DNA of 64,000 bases from Corynebacterium kroppenstedtii (lineage in GTDB: Bacteria; Actinomycetota; Actinomycetes; Mycobacteriales; Mycobacteriaceae): the NCBI RefSeq assembly GCF_016894245.1, contig NZ_CP069792.1, positions 124,001 to 188,000 of the forward strand, given 5' to 3'. Position numbers and translations under genes: made by a program. The notes under the pieces are model-generated. The model saw only the letters and a program-made list of their open reading frames with translations, was not told where the DNA came from and made no database searches. Below, piece after piece: positions 57,931 to 64,000 of the stretch. How positions within the stretch are numbered: the stretch's first letter is position 1; each line of letters starts with the position of its first letter.

Positions 57931-59040
57931 ATGACTGTTACTCATTCACCGGCGGCCTCGCCGACGCCGACGTCCGCCGATGGCTCGCCCCAGCCACCTG
58001 GTAGCAGCAAGGCAGGCCGACGCCTCTATGTGCGTCGAGTTATCGGCCTCGTTGTTTTACTCGTTCTCCTTGCAGCGTGTTTATGTGCTGCGATGGCACT
58101 AGGGTCACGGAGTATTCCCCTGCCCAAGGTATGGGATGTTCTCAGCCATTTCTCATCATCATCCGACGCTTCAAATAGCGATACTGATACCCGGGTGATC
58201 ATTGATCTCCGGATTCCCCGCGCCCTGCTCGGGATCATTGTCGGGATGGCCCTTGGTTGCGCCGGAGCGTTAATTCAGGGGCACACACGCAATCCCCTCG
58301 CGGATCCCGGCATTTTGGGTGTGTCAGCCGGAGCAGCCTTTGCGGTGGTCGCGAGTTTCGCATTCTTAGGCGTAACAGGGAATATTGCGACGACGCTCTG
58401 GGCGTTCGGTGGAGCAATCTGCGCCACTGCCTTAGTGTTCGGCTTGGCCTCTGTGGGCAAGGCGACGGCTAGCCCCTTGAACTTGGTGCTCGGCGGTGCC
58501 GCGCTGGGTGCCGTCTTGTCGTCATTAACCAGCGGACTGGTGTTAACCAACAACGACAATCTGAATCGCATGCGTTTTTGGACGGTGGGCTCGATTGCCG
58601 GCCGCGATATGAACGTCGTGATGGTCTCAGCCCCGGTGATCGCGGTGGCACTTATTGCTGCCTTCGCCACCGGGCCCACTCTCAATCTTCTTAACTTGGG
58701 TGACGACGCTGCGACGTCATTGGGAGTTCATGTCGGGCGGTCCAGAATCGTCGGCGTCCTACTTATCGCGTTGCTGGCGGGAGCGGCGACGGCTGCGGCG
58801 GGACCTATCGGGTTCGTTGGATTGGTTGTGCCGCATGTTGTCCGTTCCATCACAGGTCCGGATTATCGCTGGATATTGCCCTATTCGGCGTTGACGGGGG
58901 CTGTTCTGGTGCTTGTAGCCGATATTGTGGGCCGCCTCATCGCACGTCCGGGTGAAGTGGAAGTTGGCATCGTACTCGCGTTCGTGGGTGCACCGTTCTT
59001 CATTTACCTCATCAGCCGTAACAAGGTGGTGGAAGTATGA
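57931..59040 (+). CDS. fepD: Ferric-siderophore ABC permease 1 (FepD/FecCD family)
   Basis: A 369-residue permease with about nine to ten membrane segments, for ferric siderophore import. After a Pro/Ser-rich N-terminal tail come LRIPRALLGIIVGMALGCAGA and QGHTRNPLADPGILGVSAGA, the FecCD hallmark. The coupling region is GPIGFVGLVVPHVVRSITGPDYR. Its stop overlaps the next permease start (ATGA). No good leaderless hexamer precedes it; transcription probably starts near the iron boxes. Confidence 0.93.
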   Translation: MTVTHSPAASPTPTSADGSPQPPGSSKAGRRLYVRRVIGLVVLLVLLAACLCAAMALGSRSIPLPKVWDVLSHFSSSSDASNSDTDTRVIIDLRIPRALLGIIVGMALGCAGALIQGHTRNPLADPGILGVSAGAAFAVVASFAFLGVTGNIATTLWAFGGAICATALVFGLASVGKATASPLNLVLGGAALGAVLSSLTSGLVLTNNDNLNRMRFWTVGSIAGRDMNVVMVSAPVIAVALIAAFATGPTLNLLNLGDDAATSLGVHVGRSRIVGVLLIALLAGAATAAAGPIGFVGLVVPHVVRSITGPDYRWILPYSALTGAVLVLVADIVGRLIARPGEVEVGIVLAFVGAPFFIYLISRNKVVEV

Positions 59041-60128
59041 CGACGCCACAACAAAGTAAAGTTCGTTTACCGCACCACCGGACTGCGTTTCAATGGGGCC
59101 CCGTGTCCGGCGTGGTGTCCCCTCGCCCGTTATTAGTATGTCTAGCGCTCGTCATAGCTGGGGTATTTCTCTTCGCTGTGGCTATTGGTATCGGTGATTT
59201 CCCTATCGCCCCCATGGACGTATTGTCTGTCGTTTTTACGGGTGGCGGCTCGCGTATTGAACAACTCGTTGTGTTCGAATGGCGAATGCCCCGCGCATTA
59301 TCTGCTGTGATTGTTGGTGCAGCCCTGGCGCTGTCTGGTGCACTCACACAATCAGTTACCCGCAATGCCCTGGCCAGCCCTGATATTTTGGGCGTGACAT
59401 CCGGCGCATCTGCGGCTGCCGTAACAGTCATTGTGCTGGGTTCAGGGAGTGGCTTCGCCGGGTGGCTTGCTGGGGCGGGCATCCCGGCTTCTGCATTAAT
59501 GGGTGCCCTGGGCACGACTGTTCTCATGTGGCTCATCGGGTTTCGTGGCCGCCAGATGGATATTTATCGTCTGGTTCTGTTGGGTATTGTGGTCACCGCG
59601 CTGCTCAATTCCTATATCCACTTCCTGATGATTCGTGCCGAAACAAGCGACGCAGCTGCTGCAAAATTCTGGTTAACAGGCTCCCTTTCTTCCGTGACAT
59701 GGAATCGATTGCGTCCCGTCATGGTTGTTTTGGGGATTTGCATCATTATTTGCGTCTGGATTTCTTTTGAACTTCGCGCATCGCAATTAGGTCCCGATCT
59801 GGCTTCCTCTCTGGGCCAACCTCGACGGCTGGTGGATGCAGCGATCCTCATTGTTTCGGTAGTGTTGGCCGCGTTTGCAGTCTCGGCCGGCGGTCCGATT
59901 GGTTTTATCGCTTTCGTTGCGCCCCAAGTAGCTATGCGTTTAGCCGGCACTTCTGCCCCACCCCTATTTACCTCAGTTCTCACGGGCTCAGTGCTTTTGC
60001 TTCTGGCCGATATTGCTACCCAGACGGTGCTTCCCACGGAGCTTCCCGTCGGTTTGCTCACTTCAGCGATCGGTGGCGTATTCCTTATTTATCTCCTTGT
60101 CCGCACGTCACGAAAGGCCACGGTATGA
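59037..60128 (+). CDS. fepG: Ferric-siderophore ABC permease 2 (FepG/FecCD family)
   Basis: A 363-residue partner permease. Matching blocks are WRMPRALSAVIVGAALALSGA and QSVTRNALASPDILGVTSGA; the coupling segment GPIGFIAFVAPQVAMRLAG is present. It overlaps fepD by four bases and fepC by four bases, so the three genes form one translationally coupled operon. A heterodimer with FepD is expected. Confidence 0.93.
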   Translation: MTTPQQSKVRLPHHRTAFQWGPVSGVVSPRPLLVCLALVIAGVFLFAVAIGIGDFPIAPMDVLSVVFTGGGSRIEQLVVFEWRMPRALSAVIVGAALALSGALTQSVTRNALASPDILGVTSGASAAAVTVIVLGSGSGFAGWLAGAGIPASALMGALGTTVLMWLIGFRGRQMDIYRLVLLGIVVTALLNSYIHFLMIRAETSDAAAAKFWLTGSLSSVTWNRLRPVMVVLGICIIICVWISFELRASQLGPDLASSLGQPRRLVDAAILIVSVVLAAFAVSAGGPIGFIAFVAPQVAMRLAGTSAPPLFTSVLTGSVLLLLADIATQTVLPTELPVGLLTSAIGGVFLIYLLVRTSRKATV

Positions 60129-61021
60129 GCCACACTACGAACTCGTTATCCAGTGCGTCAGGCTCCACACCCGCGCAGCCCGGGGGAAACTCAACGCCGA
60201 GACACGAGGCCGTCCCGGCAGGCTCACTAACCTTGTCTGGTCTAAGGGTCTCGTACGGGGATCGCAACGTTATTCCCAACTTGGATGCGTCCATTCCGGG
60301 AGGAGCTGTCACCACCATCATTGGGCCCAATGGTTGTGGTAAATCCACGCTATTGAGGGCTGCAGCTCAGCTAATTCCCTCCTCGGGGTCGATCATTCTT
60401 GACGACGTCGACGTCCGGTCGCTGCGTCGAAAAGAGTTAGCACGGCGCATTGGTGTGCTACCACAGTCACCCATCGCTCCCCCGGGTGTCGTGGTGAGTG
60501 ATCTAGTCGCCCGAGGTCGGCACCCCCATCAGTCATGGTTCAGGCAATGGTCGTCGGATGATGAAGAGGAGGTAGCGCGGGCGCTTGAACTAACCCACGT
60601 TGCCGATTTGGCGGACCGGCCCGTGTCGTCTCTTTCAGGCGGACAGCGTCAGCGTGTGTGGATCTCTATGGTGTTAGCCCAGGACACTGACGTGTTGTTC
60701 TTAGACGAGCCGACGACGTACCTTGACCTCTCTCACTCGATTGAAGTGCTGAATCTGGTCACCGAACTTAAGCATCGCTTGGGGCGGACCGTGGTGATGG
60801 TTCTGCACGATTTGAACTTGGCCGCGCGCTATTCCGACTGTGTGATAGTTATGGCCGATGGGCAAGTGACAGCAGCCGGTAAGCCATCCGAGGTTCTCAC
60901 AGAGGAGCTTTTAGAATCATCATTTGGGCTCGACGCGAGAGTCATTGAGGATCCGGAATGCACTGACGCGCCTCTGGTGGTGCCCCGAAAGCCCGTGGTG
61001 CTCGGCTCTGCAGCGACATAA
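60125..61021 (+). CDS. fepC: Ferric-siderophore ABC ATPase (FepC family)
   Basis: A 298-residue ATPase driving the FepD/FepG permease. Walker A is IIGPNGCGKST (about residues 66-76), the Q-loop is GVLPQSPIAPPG, the signature is LSGGQRQRVWISMVLA and Walker B is DVLFLDEPTTYLDL. The first ~33 residues are a Ser/Pro-rich tail. It ends just before a bidirectional terminator. Two binding-protein genes in this window, 22894-23958 and 61095-62228, could feed this transporter. Confidence 0.94.
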   Translation: MSHTTNSLSSASGSTPAQPGGNSTPRHEAVPAGSLTLSGLRVSYGDRNVIPNLDASIPGGAVTTIIGPNGCGKSTLLRAAAQLIPSSGSIILDDVDVRSLRRKELARRIGVLPQSPIAPPGVVVSDLVARGRHPHQSWFRQWSSDDEEEVARALELTHVADLADRPVSSLSGGQRQRVWISMVLAQDTDVLFLDEPTTYLDLSHSIEVLNLVTELKHRLGRTVVMVLHDLNLAARYSDCVIVMADGQVTAAGKPSEVLTEELLESSFGLDARVIEDPECTDAPLVVPRKPVVLGSAAT

Positions 61022-61035
61022 AATCGTTGCGTAAT

Positions 61036-61074
61036 AAAAAGCCGCCATAATTTTCCTTCATGGCGGTTTTAATT
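61036..61074. terminator. Bidirectional terminator between fepC and fepB2
   Basis: CCGCCAT (61042-61048) pairs with ATGGCGG (61060-61066), flanked by an A-run on the left and TTTT on the right. Both strands therefore show a hairpin plus T-tract between convergent genes. Confidence 0.9.
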
Positions 61075-61094
61075 AGTGTCTTATTTCCCGAGCT

Positions 61095-62228
61095 TTATTT
61101 CACCGTCTTTTTGAGCTCCTCCAGGATATAGTTTGCTGCCACCACCGATGCATTGAGAAACCACGGGTCCGGGTCCACCGCTACCGCGTGGTTGTTTTTC
61201 ACAACGCCCAGGTTCGTCCACAAAGCATCTTTCGTGAGCTTTTCCCCTTTGGCATTAAAGCCGTAAAACAGATAATCCGCGTCAAGCTGGTCGAGATTTT
61301 CTGACGAAATCGGGTGCGACACCTTATCCTCGAAACGCTGAGACGTCGGCCGAGAGCATCCCCCGTCTTTTAATACCTGGCCAGCTAGTGATAAGGGCCC
61401 CAGCATCAGGTAGTCGGTTCCCTTGTTCCTGATCAGAGACACCGTGGGCGAGGTCCCGCGGTCTTTCTTCCATTCAGCAACTGCATCCTCATGATCATCA
61501 ATCAGCCGCTGTGCGTCATCGCGCTTACCCACGGCATCCGCGATGGTCCGGAAATCATCCTTCCAGTTCTCTGCTCCGCCCTTGCCCGTCACCACGGGAG
61601 CAATAGATTTCAGCTGATCGAGGACATCATTGCTTGTCCTGTCATTCGCCAAAATAAGAGTGGGATGAAGCGTGGCTATTTTCTCCATATCAGGCTGCGT
61701 CCGCTGTCCGACGATGGTGATGGAGTCAAGGTCGTACTGCTTACCGAATTTATCCTTGATGTATGTGGGGATACTCTCAGACGACGACGCTTGAGCATTA
61801 GCTACTCCCATTCCCACTGGGGATATGCCCAATGCCAGGAGCCCGTCGATCTGCCCAGTGTTTAGCGCAATGATTCTCGACGTATCGTGCTCATGGGCGC
61901 TTGAATCCGGCGCTGTCTGGGACGAATCTGCCTCGGCGTGTTCCCCATCCCTACTGGATGACGAACATGCCGCTAAACCTAAGGCCATACCAGCCCCCAT
62001 CCCGGCAACGAGGAAGGAACGCCGCGAAAGCCTCCGCTCGTGAGCTTGAGGCGCCCACGATAAGGAGTGATGGGCCCGTCGAAACGAATAATGATGTGAG
62101 AACAACTCCTCCCGCGAGGTGTGCTGATGACCTACGCTAGCCAACGATTTCCGCTGGTTCCGCAGCGGTTCGTCAGCGCGCCGGTCATCTGGGGAGCTAC
62201 TGGATACCTCTCGAGGATTCTCAACCAT
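61095..62228 (-). CDS. Tat-type ferric-siderophore binding lipoprotein
   Basis: A 377-residue periplasmic-binding-fold protein. The export signal combines twin Arg (RRLSRRSFLVAGMGAG) and a lipobox LGLAAC, with Cys near residue 87. An unusual charged N-terminal extension of about 65 residues precedes this. The binding domain covers about 115-377, with IIALNTGQIDGLLALGISPVGMG at its start. TAACCT lies six bases before the ATG and a DtxR-like box covers it. It is 14 bases after the PepSY gene. A later start is possible, but the leaderless promoter supports this one. Confidence 0.88.
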   Translation of the reverse strand: MVENPREVSSSSPDDRRADEPLRNQRKSLASVGHQHTSREELFSHHYSFRRAHHSLSWAPQAHERRLSRRSFLVAGMGAGMALGLAACSSSSRDGEHAEADSSQTAPDSSAHEHDTSRIIALNTGQIDGLLALGISPVGMGVANAQASSSESIPTYIKDKFGKQYDLDSITIVGQRTQPDMEKIATLHPTLILANDRTSNDVLDQLKSIAPVVTGKGGAENWKDDFRTIADAVGKRDDAQRLIDDHEDAVAEWKKDRGTSPTVSLIRNKGTDYLMLGPLSLAGQVLKDGGCSRPTSQRFEDKVSHPISSENLDQLDADYLFYGFNAKGEKLTKDALWTNLGVVKNNHAVAVDPDPWFLNASVVAANYILEELKKTVK

Positions 62229-62232
62229 GAAT

Positions 62233-62251
62233 TTAGGTTAGCCTAGGCGTT
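62233..62251. promoter_or_regulatory. DtxR-like box over the fepB2 leaderless promoter
   Basis: TTAGGTTAGCCTAGGCGTT matches 14 of 19 positions of the known DtxR/IdeR operator pattern, nine of them in an unbroken left half. On the minus strand the box contains TAACCT, six bases before the ATG at 62228. The operator thus covers the probable -10 element and also the end of the PepSY stop codon. Iron-dependent repression is expected. Confidence 0.72.
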
Positions 62252-63856
62252 TACCTCTGCGAAAGAGGTATCTTTCGACGAGCTGTCGCGGGCGCCTCGG
62301 CCTTTCCACCGCATCACGAACCCGATCACGATATCCAGGGCAAGAAAAGCAAGAGCACTGATCGCGAAGAGCGGGGCTAACAGGCCGTACCCGATGAGCA
62401 GAATCGCCGCTACCGCGAACCCGATGATCGAGGAGCTTCTCCATGCACCTCGGCGGGGTGCCCGTCCGAAGTTCGACCGGAAACCGTTCCGGTTCCGCGT
62501 TGGGCGTCGCTGCCACCACATCATGTAGCCACGGACGACAATAATGCAGATCATGATGGCTAGAGCTCCCAGCGCGACCTGGCTCACGATCCCGAAGAGG
62601 ATGCCCATGTGGAGCTGAATCCCCCACTCGGCCAGTTTCGCTGCGAAGGGCCAGTCTTTAAACCACACGGTATCGACAACACGCCCTGTTTCCCCATCGA
62701 CAGAGACGGAATCATGGCTGAAGTACCACGGGACTCGCAGGTCAGTGACGGTCCAGGCTTCGCCCGGTGCGACAGGAGCCGTCGCCTCGAAGCTGGCCTT
62801 GATCCCAGCCTGTTTCGCTGACGACATGACCGTATCTACGTGGTTTTGTGCTTCAACTACCGAGTCATGTGGCGTTAGCGCGGGTGAGTCAGAACTCATG
62901 CCGCCGTGGCCACTGTGGTCGCCATGTCCTCCGTGGTGGCTGTGATCCATGGAAGCCTCAGGGGAATCGACGCTCTGCGAGACGGTGGTGTCGGGGGTGG
63001 GTTTGGCCCAGTTGAGCTGGACTCGCCAGTCCGCAATTTGTGCGCCTGCGTACTTTGACCAGGTCAAACCTGTGGCTGTGAGGAATAGCATTCCCAGGCA
63101 GGCCCACGTTCCGATGATCGCGTGCCGACGCATACTCTTCGGGCGTCCGGTTAACGGTTTCGACGATGAGTGAGATTCTGACTCCGTAGCGCGCTTTTTC
63201 TTGTTCTTGTCATAAACTTTTCGCCACCACATGACGAGCCCAGAGACAGTCAACACGCCCAACCATGCAGCTGCGGTTTCAGCGTAAATACGCCCTGGCT
63301 CCCCCAAGAAGAGATTGCGGTGCGCCCGGTCAGTCCATTCGCGGAAGCGGAGGGAGGAAGAACTGCCAAACTGGACGGTGTCACCAACGACCTCCCCGGT
63401 ATAAGGATTGACCATGACCACTCGGCGGTAGCTCTTCGAGGGCAAAGAGGGGTCATTGAAAAGGACGCGGGTGGTGGCACGGTCGTCATTGCGAATCTGT
63501 ACCCCGCTGAAGGTGAGGTCAGGGTGCCGCTCCGCTGCGGTGCGTATTTGGTCTTTAACCTCTACGCGCTGATGACTATGCACATCAGAGGCCGGGACGT
63601 ACATCTTGTCGTGGTCGACGATGGACTCAATGCTTGGTGCGGCTGCATACAGCAAGCCGGTGACGGCTGCAATGAGAATGAAAGGGCCCACAAAAACGCC
63701 GGCGTAGAAGTGGATCCGATGAATCATGGCCCGCACGCTGCCGCCTCGATGCGGGAAGCGCGCTCCGCGACGGCGGCGACGCTGGCCGCTATTCACGTCG
63801 TCGTGGTTTTCACTCTGCTGTTCGGGATGAAAATCGCTTTGTGTAGTCAGGGTCAC
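62243..63856 (-). CDS. PepSY-domain membrane protein with His-rich loop
   Basis: A 537-residue membrane protein with four to six membrane segments and PepSY-type periplasmic domains. Segments include RIHFYAGVFVGPFILIAAVTG and WLGVLTVSGLVMWW. WTVTDLRVPWYF and VSVDGETGRVVDT resemble PepSY repeats. A His/Gly-rich stretch (HSHHGGHGDHSGHGGM, about residues 306-322) could bind metal. Iron-linked PepSY proteins are thought to be siderophore reductases, which would fit here, but this is inference. The GTG start at 63856 is followed on the minus strand by the binding-protein gene. Confidence 0.83.
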   Translation of the reverse strand: MTLTTQSDFHPEQQSENHDDVNSGQRRRRRGARFPHRGGSVRAMIHRIHFYAGVFVGPFILIAAVTGLLYAAAPSIESIVDHDKMYVPASDVHSHQRVEVKDQIRTAAERHPDLTFSGVQIRNDDRATTRVLFNDPSLPSKSYRRVVMVNPYTGEVVGDTVQFGSSSSLRFREWTDRAHRNLFLGEPGRIYAETAAAWLGVLTVSGLVMWWRKVYDKNKKKRATESESHSSSKPLTGRPKSMRRHAIIGTWACLGMLFLTATGLTWSKYAGAQIADWRVQLNWAKPTPDTTVSQSVDSPEASMDHSHHGGHGDHSGHGGMSSDSPALTPHDSVVEAQNHVDTVMSSAKQAGIKASFEATAPVAPGEAWTVTDLRVPWYFSHDSVSVDGETGRVVDTVWFKDWPFAAKLAEWGIQLHMGILFGIVSQVALGALAIMICIIVVRGYMMWWQRRPTRNRNGFRSNFGRAPRRGAWRSSSIIGFAVAAILLIGYGLLAPLFAISALAFLALDIVIGFVMRWKGRGARDSSSKDTSFAEVNA

Positions 63857-63987
63857 GTATTAATTAGTCGAGGGTTATGGTCTGATAGTTCCTTGCGAAG
63901 AAAAATAGAGTTCCCGTCGCCGTCACTGCTACCCCCATCGGCTGCTGTAATCTGTTATTTTTTCATCATTAACGGGGGTAATCGCTA

Positions 63988-64000
63988 TGGCTGCGCGCGG
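63988..64000 (+). CDS. Start of an unidentified gene at the right edge
   Basis: An ATG at 63988 begins a frame that reads MAAR and then leaves the window. It is divergent from the PepSY gene. TAATCG lies shortly upstream, but the spacing is short. Too little is visible to name it. Confidence 0.25.

Overview
The window reads as a chromosomal segment of a Corynebacterium. Gene order matches the Corynebacterium/Mycobacterium backbone in several blocks: metG-tatD-rpfB-rsmA; betP-rsmI-pmt; galU-glp-rimJ-glpR; mscL-mogA-htrA beside Cys-free ribosomal protein genes; and perM-purN-purH near an M23 peptidase, pcrA, chorismate mutase and pgi. Many genes have a TANNNT hexamer 6-7 bases before the start codon, as leaderless actinobacterial mRNAs do. 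The lipophilic C. kroppenstedtii group is a plausible host, but I cannot confirm a species from sequence alone.

Layout. 1-9.3 kb: rsmA (partial), rpfB and tatD, then a plus-strand insert of two diverged pepC aminopeptidases and a methyltransferase, then a quinone oxidoreductase and metG. 9.4-19 kb: pabB, an NsrR-like regulator, a BetP-type carrier, rsmI/pmt, an orphan zinc-finger membrane protein, two DoxX proteins and a lipoate ligase with permuted domains. 19-28.5 kb: an FtsX-type ABC exporter facing a two-component system with a soluble kinase, a ferric-siderophore binding lipoprotein with an enterobactin-type esterase, an MFS carrier, DUF805 and a PfpI protein. 28.6-30.8 kb: tRNA-Ala(CGC), then a decayed zone with a frameshifted MFS gene and a relic of an IS3-type transposase. 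30.9-41 kb: the GlpR/RimJ/Glp/GalU cell-division and envelope block, a folate cyclo-ligase, MscL, a MogA-like protein and HtrA. 40.6-42.7 kb: six Cys-free ribosomal proteins in two divergent groups. 42.9-57.8 kb: AEC permease, CitE-like lyase, RDD protein, thiolase, purH/purN, a PerM-like membrane protein, M23 peptidase, PcrA, chorismate mutase and Pgi. 57.8-64 kb: an iron block with fepD/G/C, a Tat-type binding lipoprotein and a PepSY membrane protein, with DtxR-like operators.

Working together. Ferric-siderophore import and release are encoded at 22.9-25.3 and 57.9-63.9 kb, and no siderophore synthesis gene is visible, so scavenging of foreign trilactone siderophores is the simplest reading. 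Envelope growth is served by RpfB, the M23 peptidase, Pmt, Glp/GlpR, PerM-like protein, GalU and HtrA. Short tandem repeats of 13, 14, 15 and 23 bp sit in three intergenic regions and are the least explained structure. I found no CRISPR array, prophage, replication origin or rRNA. No clear new multi-gene system stands out; the best leads are the DtxR-gated leaderless promoter at 62.2 kb, the structured region before rpmB, and the repeats.
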